Of a DNA stretch of 48,978 nt, positions 9,487-18,735 are shown piece after piece; the stretch's first letter is position 1; each line of letters starts with the position of its first letter. The notes under the pieces are model-generated. The model was not told the origin of the DNA. It made no database searches and worked only from the letters and a program-made list of their open reading frames with translations. Origin of the DNA: Methylophilaceae bacterium (GTDB taxonomy: Bacteria > Pseudomonadota > Gammaproteobacteria > Burkholderiales > Methylophilaceae). The stretch lies in contig JAOMTQ010000008.1 in the NCBI GenBank assembly GCA_028355955.1, forward strand, positions 1 to 48,978, in the 5' to 3' direction. The translations under genes and the position numbers were made by a program.

Positions 9487-10032
9487 ATGAGCAAGAATCA
9501 TAATAATTTAATTTGGATTGATATGGAAATGAGTGGTCTTAACTCACAGACCGATAGAATCCTTGAGATTGCGATTATTATCACTGATCCCTTTTTAACC
9601 ATTCTAGAGGAGGGCCCAGTTCTTGTTTTGAAGCAACCTGATGAGGTCTTAGCAAGAATGGATGCGTGGAATCAATCAACTCATGGAAAATCTGGACTAA
9701 TTGAAAAAGTAAAGAATTCATCAACTACTGAAGAGGTTGCTACTCATCAGTTAATTGAGTTTATTGCAAAGTTTGTTGGGAAAAATAGATCTCCAATGTG
9801 TGGCAATTCAATTTGTCAGGATAGAAGGTTTTTAGCAAACTACATGCCAGACCTTGAATCTTATTTCCACTACCGAAATTTAGATGTCAGTGTATTTAAA
9901 GAATTGGCTAAACGCTGGAAGCCAGAATTAATAGATGGCTTTAAGAAAGGCGGTAAGCATGAAGCTTTGGCTGATATAAGGGAATCTATTGAAGAATTAA
10001 AGTATTACAGAGAACATTTCATTAAAATTTAA
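9487..10032 (+). CDS. orn: Oligoribonuclease
   Basis: The enzyme degrades 2-5 nucleotide RNA (including pGpG) to mononucleotides and is often essential. From the chosen start it is 181 residues, the standard length, with DEDDh motif I IDMEMSGL at residues 11-18, the [12 protein letters not shown] motif and [10 protein letters not shown] near the end. The frame has three candidate ATG codons (9475, 9484, 9487). I chose 9487 because GGAA at 9477-9480 then sits at normal ribosome-binding distance and because the protein then starts like its homologues. It is followed 5 bases later by crcB. Confidence 0.95.
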   Translation: MSKNHNNLIWIDMEMSGLNSQTDRILEIAIIITDPFLTILEEGPVLVLKQPDEVLARMDAWNQSTHGKSGLIEKVKNSSTTEEVATHQLIEFIAKFVGKNRSPMCGNSICQDRRFLANYMPDLESYFHYRNLDVSVFKELAKRWKPELIDGFKKGGKHEALADIRESIEELKYYREHFIKI

Positions 10033-10037
10033 TATTG

Positions 10038-10427
10038 ATGTTCACCTTTTCAAATTTTATGTTAGTTGGTCTAGGAGCAGCCTTTGGAGCTTGGTTAAGA
10101 TGGCTGATAACATATTTTTTATCGACTGTTGACCCTTCCTTACCTCATGGAACGCTTGTGGTTAACCTAATAGGTGGTCTAGTTATCGGGATATCCTTTG
10201 CAGCAATACAAAGCACATCTATTCATGTATCTGAAGAAATTAAATTAATCTTAAATGTAGGTTTTTTAGGTGCATTTACAACATTTTCAACTTATTCCAT
10301 GGAGCTACTCAACCTTTTTTTAAAAGGTGAAGTAGCTTTAGGTATATTATTTGCTGCTTTAAATGTAATTGGTGCCTTAATTTTTTGTTTTATTGGCTAT
10401 TACTTATTTAGTCTTTTTTTGAAGTAA
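10038..10427 (+). CDS. crcB: Fluoride ion channel CrcB
   Basis: This is a dual-topology inner-membrane fluoride exporter. The 129-residue protein has four hydrophobic helices and the family motifs GAAFGAWLRW near residues 12-21, GTLVVNLIGG, and GFLGAFTTFSTYSMEL around residues 75-90 with the phenylalanine and threonine pore residues. The ATG at 10038 is taken instead of the TTG one codon upstream. It is probably co-transcribed with orn. I see no fluoride riboswitch, since only 5 bases separate the genes. Its 3' end overlaps the convergent rne 3' end by 20 bases. Confidence 0.94.
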   Translation: MFTFSNFMLVGLGAAFGAWLRWLITYFLSTVDPSLPHGTLVVNLIGGLVIGISFAAIQSTSIHVSEEIKLILNVGFLGAFTTFSTYSMELLNLFLKGEVALGILFAALNVIGALIFCFIGYYLFSLFLK

Positions 10428-12639
10428 CTTTCGCCTTCTTTGTTTTTGGTGCGGCCTTAGCTTTTGGTGTTGCCTTAGCTTTTGGTGTTTTAGTTTTTTT
10501 AGTCTCAACCATCACTAATTCCTTGGTATCTTTTTCAGCTTTTTTTTGTTTTTGCCAGTCAGCAATCTTTTTAGGGGATGCTTTCTTTGGATTCTCCTTT
10601 TTAGGCTCGGGAATAGGTTTGCTTGCAGTTTCAACTAGCTTTAAGCCAACACTATTTAGATCAACTTTAGGTAATTTTTCAGCCCTTTTCTTCTTTGGTT
10701 TAGTAGAAATTGGTTTTTCGGCCAAAATAGGTTTTTCTTCAGCTTTAATTATATTTGATGACACATCTTTTAAAGGCTTTTCTGGAGCCTTTTTACTAGA
10801 CGAAACACCAGAATGATTTGGTGCGTTATCTTTAGGAAATCTATCCTTATAATTTGATTTCCTATTTCGATTATTTCTTCTATTTCGATTATTTCTTTGG
10901 CGGCTATCTGGCTTTAAACTTTTGTCTTCTTCGTCAATGACTTTCTCTGATGAGGTTTTCCTTTCTGCGTTTTTAATTATTTCCTCATCATTGCTTGGGG
11001 TAATTAGATCTTTAATAAATCCAAAGATTGACTTATTCTTTTTGCCTGTTTGATTTGGAACAACTTGCTTAACTGCAGGCTCCAATTTTTCTTGTTTTGA
11101 CTCAGCTTTATTATTCTTATCAATATCTTCCTCAAGAGGTTGCTCTACAACTTTGTAACTAGCTTTTCCTATATTTTGGGCTGAGCGCTCAATATGAAAT
11201 TTTGGTATTTCAAAGTACCTATTCGGGATAACAATAATTGAACATTCTGACTTAACTTCAATATCTTTGATATCATTCCTTTTTTCGTTTAGTAAGAGAG
11301 TGGCAACCTCTATCGGCAATTGAATTGCGACACTTTGTAACTTCTCTTTGTTACATTCTTGTTCAATCATTCTTAGCATTGATAATGCGGTTGATTGAAT
11401 ATCTCTAACGCGACCGGTTCCTTCACATCTAGGACAAACGCCACTTATTGATTCACCAAGACTAGGCCTTAGCCTTTGTCTTGAGATTTCAAGCAAACCA
11501 AATCGTGAAATTTTATTAGTCTGAATTCTCGCTTTATCTTGTTTTAGTTCATCACGCATCTTGTTTTCAACGCTTCTTTGATTTTTTTGATTCTCCATAT
11601 CAATAAAATCAATCACAATAAGGCCACCAATATCTCTCAACCTCAATTGCTTTGAAATTTCTACTGCAGCCTCAATATTAGTGTTGAATGCTGTACTTTC
11701 AATGTCCCTTCCTTTTGTTGATCTACTAGAATTAACATCAATTGAAACAAGTGCTTCTGTATGATCAATTACTATCGCCCCCCCTGAAGGAAGCTGAACC
11801 TCTCTTAAAAAAGCAGATTCTATTTGATTTTCGATGCCATATTTTGTGAACAGTGATGTTTCTTCGTCATAAAATTTAATTCTCTCTGCGTAATTGGGCA
11901 TTACATGTGACATAAATTGGTGTGCTTGATCAAAGATTGATTGTTTATCGATAATAATCTCTTCAATGTCTGTATTAAAGTAATCTCGAATAGCTCTTAC
12001 TACTAAGTTACTTTCTTGATAGATTAAAAATGCACCAGATTGTGCTTCAGCTGCTCCTGCGATGGCAGCCCATAGCTGATTCAAGTAGTCTAAATCCCAC
12101 TGAATTTCTTCGACAGAGGCTCCTATACCTGCAGTTCTTCCAATAACACTCATACCTTTTTTTACTTTGACTTGCGATAATACCTCTTTAAATTGAGCTC
12201 GCTCTTCTCCCTCAACTCGCCTTGAAATACCTCCACCATCTTTATTATTAGGCATCAATACAATATATCTTCCGGCAAGCGACAAGTAAGTTGTAAGTGC
12301 TGCGCCCTTATTACCTCTTTCATCTTTATTTACTTGAACAACAATTTCTTGACCCTCGGTCATTACGTCCTTAATTGAAATACTTTTTTTTCTAGATTTT
12401 TTTGAATATAAATCTGGTGATATTTCCTTGAATGGAAGAAAGCCATGACGGTCAACTCCATAATTAACAAAAGCTGCCTCTAGGGATGGTTCGATTCGGG
12501 TGACTACTGCTTTGTAAATATTACTCTTGCGTTGCTCTTGATTTCCTCTTTCAAAGTCAAGGTCTTCAAGTTTATTTTCGTTTATTGTTGCAACTCTAAG
12601 CTCTTCAGATTGAGTAGCATTAAATAGCATTCTTTTCAT
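10408..12639 (-). CDS. rne: Ribonuclease E
   Basis: This is the endoribonuclease that initiates mRNA decay and processes rRNA and tRNA precursors. From the chosen ATG it is 743 residues. Order: S1 RNA-binding domain (about 35-120), 5'-sensor and DNase-I-like catalytic domain with EALVSIDVNSSRSTKG and GGLIVIDFIDM, then the Zn-link CPRCEGTGRVRD that joins dimers. The C-terminal third is disordered and very basic, with an Arg/Asn-rich cluster RQRNNRNRRNNRNR and a Lys/Ala/Pro-rich tail, in place of the long degradosome scaffold of E. coli. ATG 12639 is used because GGAG sits 6 bases upstream; a TTG at 12651 lies in the same frame but has no such site. Confidence 0.96.
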   Translation of the reverse strand: MKRMLFNATQSEELRVATINENKLEDLDFERGNQEQRKSNIYKAVVTRIEPSLEAAFVNYGVDRHGFLPFKEISPDLYSKKSRKKSISIKDVMTEGQEIVVQVNKDERGNKGAALTTYLSLAGRYIVLMPNNKDGGGISRRVEGEERAQFKEVLSQVKVKKGMSVIGRTAGIGASVEEIQWDLDYLNQLWAAIAGAAEAQSGAFLIYQESNLVVRAIRDYFNTDIEEIIIDKQSIFDQAHQFMSHVMPNYAERIKFYDEETSLFTKYGIENQIESAFLREVQLPSGGAIVIDHTEALVSIDVNSSRSTKGRDIESTAFNTNIEAAVEISKQLRLRDIGGLIVIDFIDMENQKNQRSVENKMRDELKQDKARIQTNKISRFGLLEISRQRLRPSLGESISGVCPRCEGTGRVRDIQSTALSMLRMIEQECNKEKLQSVAIQLPIEVATLLLNEKRNDIKDIEVKSECSIIVIPNRYFEIPKFHIERSAQNIGKASYKVVEQPLEEDIDKNNKAESKQEKLEPAVKQVVPNQTGKKNKSIFGFIKDLITPSNDEEIIKNAERKTSSEKVIDEEDKSLKPDSRQRNNRNRRNNRNRKSNYKDRFPKDNAPNHSGVSSSKKAPEKPLKDVSSNIIKAEEKPILAEKPISTKPKKKRAEKLPKVDLNSVGLKLVETASKPIPEPKKENPKKASPKKIADWQKQKKAEKDTKELVMVETKKTKTPKAKATPKAKAAPKTKKAKVTSKKD

Positions 12640-12983
12640 CTTAATCTCCAATTTAAGTTTGAAGATTTTACATATAAGAATATAGATGGAATATAAATAA
12701 ATGACTCTATATTAGAGTCATGTGACTAATAAAACTATTTATGGATTATCCATTTTTGTCTTTATTTACAATATTTTTTTATTTATAAATTAAATTTTTA
12801 CTATATTTTTATTAAAAATCTTTTTGTGTATCTGCTTCTTTTGTATTTTTTTTAAATAGGTGCGCAGACCAAACCTCGAATTCTTTGTTTATGTATAATT
12901 CAGATCATATTCATTATTTTTTGCACTATTGCATAAGATATCTGAATGGTTAGTATAAGTTATAATTCTGATGAAAACAAACT
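12640..12983. other. Intergenic region between rne and rluC (344 bases)
   Basis: This spacer separates the divergent rne and rluC genes and is one of the longest non-coding stretches in the window. It is extremely AT-rich. The only clear structure is the inverted repeat at 12701-12721, which would lie in the rne leader. A TATAAT box at 12961-12966 lies just upstream of rluC, but I found no convincing -35 hexamer at the right spacing. No open frame longer than about 15 codons with a ribosome-binding site was seen. Regulatory content is likely because E. coli rne is autoregulated through its leader. Confidence 0.6.
12701..12721 (-). promoter_or_regulatory. Perfect hairpin in the rne leader region
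   Basis: The sequence ATGACTCTA-TAT-TAGAGTCAT is a perfect 9-base-pair inverted repeat with a 3-base loop, 62 bases upstream of the chosen rne start. On either strand it lacks a following T-run, so it does not look like a terminator. In E. coli the rne 5' UTR has hairpins through which RNase E controls its own mRNA, so a similar role is possible here by position only. It could equally be a palindromic protein-binding site. Confidence 0.45.
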
Positions 12984-13946
12984 ATGACCAACTTTATAGA
13001 AAAAAAAGTTACTTACAGACTAGTTGACGAAGGCAGCATTGGTCAAAAAATTGATAATTTTTTAATCAAAATACTTAAGGGTGTTCCAAAAGGGCATATA
13101 TATAAATTATTAAGAACTGGCCAGGTACGCGTAAATAAAAAAAGAGTTAAAACTGAATACAAGCTGTGTCGAGGAGATGAATTAAGAATTCCACCCGTTG
13201 ACTTTAAAGAAAAGGCTACTCCTAAAAGTTTAAAAATTGATAATCATACAAAGAAATCAATAACTCAAAATATATTATTTGAAGATGAATGTTTGCTAGT
13301 TATCAATAAACCTCATGGCCTAGCGGTTCATGGTGGCAGCGGTCTTAGTTTTGGAGTTATTGAGCTTGTTAGGGAAATTTTTCCCGAAGAAAAATTTCTT
13401 GAGCTTATTCATCGGCTTGATAAAGAGACCTCAGGGGTTCTTTTGATTGCAAAAAAAAGATCCGCCTTGGTCGAAATCCAAAAACAAATAAGAGAAAAAA
13501 AAATTCATAAAAAGTATATAGTTGCTATTTCGGGTTTATGGAAAGATAAACAAAAGACGGTTAAGTTAGACTTGGTAAAAATGTCAAATTCAGAAGGTCA
13601 GAAAGTAGTCGTTGTTAACAGTAATATAGGGCAGCAGAATTCAAAGGAATCCAAGTCTGTTTTTTTCTTAAAACAGCATTTTAGAAATTTTAGTTTATTA
13701 GACGTGAAATTAATTACTGGTCGTACTCACCAAATAAGAGTCCATTTAGCTCATTTAGGATTTCCAGTTTTAGGAGACCAAAGATATGGTGACTTCAAGG
13801 TCAATAAAGAACTTGAGAAGACTGGATTTAAAAGAATGTTTTTGCATGCTAACGAGTATGGTGTGATTCATCCTAAAAGTAGAGAGAAATTATTCATATC
13901 AGCACCGTTGCCCAAAGAATTAAGTAACTTTATTGATTTTAGATAA
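12984..13946 (+). CDS. rluC: 23S rRNA pseudouridine synthase, RluC type
   Basis: RluC converts uridines 955, 2504 and 2580 of 23S rRNA to pseudouridine. The 320-residue protein has an N-terminal S4 RNA-binding domain (about residues 16-75, including GHIYKLLRTGQVRVNKKRVK) and the RluA-type catalytic domain with the aspartate motif HRLDKETSGVLLIAKK near residue 143. The C-terminal GRTHQIRVHLAHLGFPVLGD is intact. Position next to rne and before a HAD phosphatase is the usual betaproteobacterial/gammaproteobacterial context and supports RluC rather than RluD. Its end overlaps the longest possible frame of the next gene, but not its chosen start. Confidence 0.93.
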   Translation: MTNFIEKKVTYRLVDEGSIGQKIDNFLIKILKGVPKGHIYKLLRTGQVRVNKKRVKTEYKLCRGDELRIPPVDFKEKATPKSLKIDNHTKKSITQNILFEDECLLVINKPHGLAVHGGSGLSFGVIELVREIFPEEKFLELIHRLDKETSGVLLIAKKRSALVEIQKQIREKKIHKKYIVAISGLWKDKQKTVKLDLVKMSNSEGQKVVVVNSNIGQQNSKESKSVFFLKQHFRNFSLLDVKLITGRTHQIRVHLAHLGFPVLGDQRYGDFKVNKELEKTGFKRMFLHANEYGVIHPKSREKLFISAPLPKELSNFIDFR

Positions 13947-13965
13947 GAGTCATGAAAGTATTTTT

Positions 13966-14622
13966 ATGAGTAGACGATTTGAGTTGATAATATTTGATTG
14001 GGATGGGACTTTGTCCGATTCTGTTGGCCTTATTACTGATCTAATGATTCAGTCTTTTTTACTTCATAATGTCTCACCTCCATCAAGAAGGGAGGTAGCA
14101 GACATACTTGGCATTAAGCTAAGTGAAGCTTTTAAAATTCTTTTAAAAGAAAAAAAACAAAATAACAGTGAATTAATATTAAATTCATATATTGATTTGT
14201 ACAATCACAGTTCAAATAAGGTTAAATTATTCGATGGCGTGGAATATGGTATTAAGGAGTTATACAGATGCGATTATAAGCTAGCTATCGCAACGGGCGG
14301 AGGAAGAAATTATTTAGATAGTTGCCTTGCTCAAACTTCTATTAAAGATAATATAAGTGTAACCAAAACTTCTGACGATTGCTTTTCAAAACCACATCCA
14401 CAAATGTGTAAAGAAATTATGGATGAGCTTTTTATAGAGCCTGAAAAAACCTTAGTTATTGGTGATTCTGTTCATGATTTACAAATGGCAAAAAATGCGG
14501 GTATTGCATCACTTGCTGTAACTTATGGGGCTCATAATCAAGATGCCTTATCAATCTATGATCCCTTAGATTATATGGGGGACGCAAATATGATATTTGA
14601 TTGGATAAGAAGGCATGGGTAA
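13966..14622 (+). CDS. HAD-superfamily hydrolase, phosphoglycolate phosphatase-like
   Basis: This is a cytosolic phosphatase of HAD subfamily IA. From the chosen ATG it is 218 residues, with nucleophile motif I FDWDGTLSD at residues 10-18, a helical cap, motif II in LAIATGGG and motif III/IV in KPHPQMCKEI and VIGDSVHDLQMAKNAG. I chose ATG 13966 instead of 13933 because GAAAG precedes it at about 7 bases and because the HAD motif then begins at the usual distance. The gene lies in the conserved rluC-HAD-Rieske-sppA run and overlaps the Rieske gene by 8 bases. Homologues in this position are often labelled Gph, but the substrate is not proven. Confidence 0.9.
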   Translation: MSRRFELIIFDWDGTLSDSVGLITDLMIQSFLLHNVSPPSRREVADILGIKLSEAFKILLKEKKQNNSELILNSYIDLYNHSSNKVKLFDGVEYGIKELYRCDYKLAIATGGGRNYLDSCLAQTSIKDNISVTKTSDDCFSKPHPQMCKEIMDELFIEPEKTLVIGDSVHDLQMAKNAGIASLAVTYGAHNQDALSIYDPLDYMGDANMIFDWIRRHG

Positions 14623-14980
14623 GTCTGTTATTATAAATAAAAATCAATTTAAGCAATCTGCAGATACAGTGACATTCGATATTCCCATTATTGGAGAAAA
14701 AAAACAAGGTTTCTTGGTTTGGTTTGAAGGGAAATTTAAGGCATATGTTAATGAATGTAGGCATATGGAAGTATGTCTTGATTGGCAGCCTAATGATTTT
14801 TTTGATGAAGATAAAAGATTCATTATTTGCTCAACGCATGGTGCGTTATATTCGCCTAAATCAGGTTTATGTGTTGCTGGACCATGCAAGGGACAAAATT
14901 TGATTAAGCTAAAGGTATTAGAGAGAAAAGAAGATATTATAATTTTTACAGATAAGGAAGGGTGTAAAGAGGATGGCTGA
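14615..14980 (+). CDS. Small Rieske [2Fe-2S] ferredoxin-like protein
   Basis: This 121-residue protein consists of a single Rieske domain. The cluster ligands are visible as Cys48-x-His50 (NECRHMEV) and Cys72-x-x-His75 (IICSTHGALY), followed by the loop SGLCVAGPC. It has no membrane helix, so it is a soluble ferredoxin-like protein and not a cytochrome bc1 subunit. The gene overlaps the HAD phosphatase upstream and sppA downstream by 8 bases each. Its electron partner is unknown. The same neighbour order occurs widely in betaproteobacteria. Confidence 0.9.
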   Translation: MGKSVIINKNQFKQSADTVTFDIPIIGEKKQGFLVWFEGKFKAYVNECRHMEVCLDWQPNDFFDEDKRFIICSTHGALYSPKSGLCVAGPCKGQNLIKLKVLERKEDIIIFTDKEGCKEDG

Positions 14981-15929
14981 GAATAAAAAAGATAATTGGG
15001 AACAAAAAACAATTGAAAAAATTGCTTCAAGCTCACTTATAGAGCAAAGACGATCTAGGCGGTGGGGAATATTTTTCAAACTGATCACTCTTTTATATAT
15101 CGGAATCATTATCTACGGATTTAATTCTATGTCTCATTCATCAATACCCTCCAACGAAAAGATTACGGCTCTCGTAAAGCTTGATGGTGTTATTGGCTCT
15201 AATCTTGAGGTTAATGCAGACGACGTTATTAGTGGTTTGAGAGAAGCATATGCTCACCAAGGAACAGAAGCCATCATATTATCAATCAATAGCCCAGGAG
15301 GGAGTCCTGTGCAGTCTGGAATTATAAATGATGAAATTAATAGGTATAAATTGGTTCATCCTAACATTCCTATCTATGCAGTCGTAGAGGATATTTGTGC
15401 TTCTGGTGGTTACTACATTGCTGTTGCCGCAGATCAAATATTTGTTAATAAGGCGAGTATCGTAGGTTCTATCGGTGTACGTATGGATGGTTTTGGTTTG
15501 GAAGAATTGATAAAAAATATTGGTGTCGAACGTCGTTTAATGACCGCAGGTAAAAATAAAGGCATGCTAGATCCATTCCTGCCAATAGTCCCAGAACAAG
15601 AAGAGTTTGTTCAAAATCTTCTTAACGAAATCCATGATCAATTTATCGCTGTTGTAAGGAAAGGAAGGGGTGATCGACTTTCAACGGACGAATCGATATT
15701 TTCAGGTTTATTTTGGGATGGAAATTCAGCAATAAAATTAGGCTTAGTAGATAATCTCGGCTCGGTCGGCTCTGTTGCCAGAGACATTGTAGGCAATGAA
15801 AATATTGTCGACTTTACAACAAAAGCGTCCTTTGGGGAGCGATTAGCTGAAAAATTTGGTGCGGGTATTGGGACTTCATTTAGTAGTACAATTTTGAATA
15901 AAATAAAAAATAATACTGTTATTAAATAA
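14973..15929 (+). CDS. sppA: Signal peptide peptidase SppA, short form
   Basis: This is an inner-membrane serine protease of family S49 that digests residual signal peptides. The 318-residue protein has one membrane anchor (about residues 33-50) after a charged N-terminus. The protease domain follows with IILSINSPGGSPVQS, the catalytic serine in DICASGGYYIAVAADQI and the downstream KASIVGSIGV region. The length matches the short, single-domain form, about half of E. coli SppA. It overlaps the Rieske gene by 8 bases and converges on pgi, with 4 bases between the stop codons. Confidence 0.94.
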   Translation: MAENKKDNWEQKTIEKIASSSLIEQRRSRRWGIFFKLITLLYIGIIIYGFNSMSHSSIPSNEKITALVKLDGVIGSNLEVNADDVISGLREAYAHQGTEAIILSINSPGGSPVQSGIINDEINRYKLVHPNIPIYAVVEDICASGGYYIAVAADQIFVNKASIVGSIGVRMDGFGLEELIKNIGVERRLMTAGKNKGMLDPFLPIVPEQEEFVQNLLNEIHDQFIAVVRKGRGDRLSTDESIFSGLFWDGNSAIKLGLVDNLGSVGSVARDIVGNENIVDFTTKASFGERLAEKFGAGIGTSFSSTILNKIKNNTVIK

Positions 15930-15933
15930 TAAC

Positions 15934-17586
15934 TTAACTATTATTATTAATATAATTTATTAAGTTATTGGTTGATGAATCAAAAGCTTTTGTGTCTTTT
16001 TTGGATTCAAGCTCGGGTAAAACAAGCTTAGCTATTTGTTTGCCATACTCAACACCCCACTGATCAAAAGAATTGATATTCCAAATGATACCTTGAGTGA
16101 AAATTTTATGCTCGTATAGTGCAATCAATCTTCCTAATGCTTTTGGCGTTAGTGATTTAAATAATATTGAATTAGATGGCCTGTTACCTTCAAATATCCT
16201 GTGAGAAACAAGCTTTCTTAAGCTTGGGTCATTTTTTATATCGTTACGCATTTCATCTTGAACATCAATAACACTTTTCCCTATCATCAGGGACTGTGTT
16301 TGAGCAATAAAATTTGCTTGAAGAATGCTGTGATGATTATTTTTATCATTTCCAAGTTTATAATTTGAATTGATTGGCATGATAAAATCACTCGGGACTA
16401 TTTGAGTTCCTTGATGAAGTAGCTGATAAAATGCATGTTGCCCATTTGTTCCAGCTGCGCCCCATAAAATTGGACCTGTTTTTTGACAAACTCTTTTGTT
16501 GTCTCGACCTATGAATTTACCATTACTTTCCATATCTGCTTGTTGTAGGTAGGAGGGTAATTTTGTTAAGCATTGGTCGTAGGGTAAAATTGCAAAAGTA
16601 GAAAAATCAAAGAAATTGATATACCAGATGCCTATGAGCGCCATCATGACTGGGATATTTTGTTCTAGAGGCTCTGAAATAAAGTGATTATCAGCGTCAT
16701 GCCCACCCTCTAAAAGCCCTTCAAAATTTTTCATACCGATGAAGATTGCTATCGATAGACCAATTGATGACCATAGGGAATATCGACCGCCAACCCAGTC
16801 CCATAAAACAAAAATATTTTCTGGGTGAATTCCAAATTTTATTACCGCATCCGAATTACTCGAAATAGCCACAAAATGATTTTCTATAAATTCATTTTTT
16901 TTTGCTTTATTTATAAACCAATCGCGAGCAGAGAAGGCGTTGGTCATAGTCTCTTGTGTGGTAAAGGTTTTTGATGCAATTATAAATAACGTTGTTTCGG
17001 GGTCGCAGACATCAAGAACTTGTGATAAATCTGCTGCATCAACATTTGATACAAAATGAGGTGTTATTTCTTTAGAGCCAAATGGCTTTAGAGCCTCGCA
17101 AACCATCGATGGACCCAAGTCTGACCCCCCAATACCAATATTAACAATCGATGTAATTTTTTTACCACTGTAACCCTTCCATGAACCATTTCTAACCTCT
17201 TCAGATAATTTTCCTATCTTCGAAAGTTCATCGTTTACGAGTGGCATCACATCCTTACCATCTATTATAATTGGATTATTTGATCGATTTCTTAGTGCTA
17301 TGTGGAGAGCTGAACGATTCTCTGTGAAATTTATTTTTTCGCCAGAAAATAATCGTTTACGCCAATTTTCAATATCAGCAGATTCGGCAAGAGATATTAA
17401 TAATTTTTTAGTCTCTTCTGTAATTCTATTTTTCGAATAATCAAATAAAAAATCATCAAATAAAATATGATTGTTCTCAAACCTTTTGGTGTCATTTTGA
17501 AAAAAATCTTTCATGTGAAGATTTTTTATCTTCTTAAAATGATTTTCTAGGGAGTGCCATTCAGGTGTTTTTGTAATTTCTGCCAT
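15934..17586 (-). CDS. pgi: Glucose-6-phosphate isomerase
   Basis: The enzyme interconverts glucose 6-phosphate and fructose 6-phosphate. The 550-residue length is typical of the large bacterial form. Signatures visible include NIGIGGSDLGPSMV for phosphate binding, the catalytic Glu region WVGGRYSLWSSIG, and QWGVEYGKQIA near the C-terminus with the active-site lysine. In a RuMP-cycle methylotroph Pgi would serve the formaldehyde-assimilation cycle, but that depends on the uncertain taxonomic inference. The gene stands alone on this strand between sppA and queG. Confidence 0.97.
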   Translation of the reverse strand: MAEITKTPEWHSLENHFKKIKNLHMKDFFQNDTKRFENNHILFDDFLFDYSKNRITEETKKLLISLAESADIENWRKRLFSGEKINFTENRSALHIALRNRSNNPIIIDGKDVMPLVNDELSKIGKLSEEVRNGSWKGYSGKKITSIVNIGIGGSDLGPSMVCEALKPFGSKEITPHFVSNVDAADLSQVLDVCDPETTLFIIASKTFTTQETMTNAFSARDWFINKAKKNEFIENHFVAISSNSDAVIKFGIHPENIFVLWDWVGGRYSLWSSIGLSIAIFIGMKNFEGLLEGGHDADNHFISEPLEQNIPVMMALIGIWYINFFDFSTFAILPYDQCLTKLPSYLQQADMESNGKFIGRDNKRVCQKTGPILWGAAGTNGQHAFYQLLHQGTQIVPSDFIMPINSNYKLGNDKNNHHSILQANFIAQTQSLMIGKSVIDVQDEMRNDIKNDPSLRKLVSHRIFEGNRPSNSILFKSLTPKALGRLIALYEHKIFTQGIIWNINSFDQWGVEYGKQIAKLVLPELESKKDTKAFDSSTNNLINYINNNS

Positions 17587-17643
17587 AGGGGTATCTTTTA
17601 TTCTTTGGGCAGTATTGTATCAAACTTTATGGGATATTTATTG

Positions 17644-18711
17644 CTAGTTTTTACTTGCTTGTTCCTTTATTGCCCAACTTATATGTTCTTGAAGCATTGG
17701 AGAAGCATCTTTAAGGCGGTTTTTAAGTGCAGCTAAGATAGCTTTTGATTTTTTGGCATTACCTAAGCCGATGGCAATATTTCTTGACCACCGCTCATAA
17801 CCTAATCTCAGTATGGCACTCCCATTAAATATTTCTTCAAACCTATTCTTTGATATTTTAAAGCTCTCTAAAAGAGAAATTTTGTGTAAATTATTTCGAA
17901 TCATAAAATCATGCTCTTTTGTCACTTTACTATATTTATTCCATGGACAAATTAATTGGCAATCATCACAACCATAAATACGATTACCTATAGCCTTTCT
18001 ATATTCAATTGGTATAGCTCCTTTGTGTTCGATTGTAAGGTAAGAGATACATTTCCTTGCATCAAGCTTATATGGTGCGATAATTGCCTTAGTGGGACAT
18101 ATATCGATACATGCTGAACATGTTCCGCAATGATTTGTTAGTTTTTTGTCGACAGGAATTGGTAGGTTGATAAAAATTTCACCTAAAAAGAACCAAGATC
18201 CATGGTCTTTATTAATTAACAATGTATGCTTGCCTCGCCAGCCTAAACCAGATTTTTCTGCAAGCTCAACTTCCAATACGGGTGCACTATCAGTAAAAAC
18301 TCTAAACTCTATAGGATAGCTAGTTATCTCATCTTTAATTTTTCTACTAAGTTTTTTAAGTTTAGCTCTGATAACTTTATGGTAGTCTCGACCTAATGCA
18401 TATCTTGATATGTATGCTTGATCTTTATTCTTTAGAGCTAGCTTCGTATTTTTATCATTTGGAAAGTAGTCAATTCTTGCGCTAATTATTCTTATTGTTT
18501 GTGGGACTAACTTTTGTGGGTTAAATTTAAGATCACTATGCCTTTTTAAGTAACTCATATCTCCTTGAAAGTTTGAATTTATCCAATCTTGATAAGGTTT
18601 TTTGGCATGATCTAAGTTCAAGTCAGATATACCAATATGATCAAAACCTAATTCAAGACCAAGGCTTTTAATTTTTTTTGCTATTCTCTTCATGATTAAC
18701 TGTTCATTCAT
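17644..18711 (-). CDS. queG: Epoxyqueuosine reductase
   Basis: QueG reduces epoxyqueuosine in tRNA to queuosine using cobalamin and two [4Fe-4S] clusters. The 355-residue protein shows both clusters: CGTCSACIDICP and CDDCQLICPW, plus ALGRDYHKVIRAKLK and a C-terminal HEAT-like segment. The first ATG (18711) is used. A second ATG lies six codons downstream, and neither has a clear ribosome-binding site. It starts only 24 bases from the divergent tsaE start, the usual queG-tsaE arrangement. Together with queD it shows that the organism makes queuosine at least in part. Confidence 0.95.
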   Translation of the reverse strand: MNEQLIMKRIAKKIKSLGLELGFDHIGISDLNLDHAKKPYQDWINSNFQGDMSYLKRHSDLKFNPQKLVPQTIRIISARIDYFPNDKNTKLALKNKDQAYISRYALGRDYHKVIRAKLKKLSRKIKDEITSYPIEFRVFTDSAPVLEVELAEKSGLGWRGKHTLLINKDHGSWFFLGEIFINLPIPVDKKLTNHCGTCSACIDICPTKAIIAPYKLDARKCISYLTIEHKGAIPIEYRKAIGNRIYGCDDCQLICPWNKYSKVTKEHDFMIRNNLHKISLLESFKISKNRFEEIFNGSAILRLGYERWSRNIAIGLGNAKKSKAILAALKNRLKDASPMLQEHISWAIKEQASKN

Positions 18712-18735
18712 AGTTAAAAATAATAAACTAAAAAC

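Noticed and set aside
10523-10816. Plus-strand hydrophobic frame inside rne
   Set aside because: It is the complement of the Lys/Ala/Pro-rich tail of RNase E, which reads as Phe/Gly/Ser-rich on the other strand.
12640-12983. Possible riboswitch or sRNA gene in the rne-rluC spacer
   Set aside because: Apart from the short hairpin there is no conserved riboswitch pattern, no GC-rich structured segment and no T-rich terminator.
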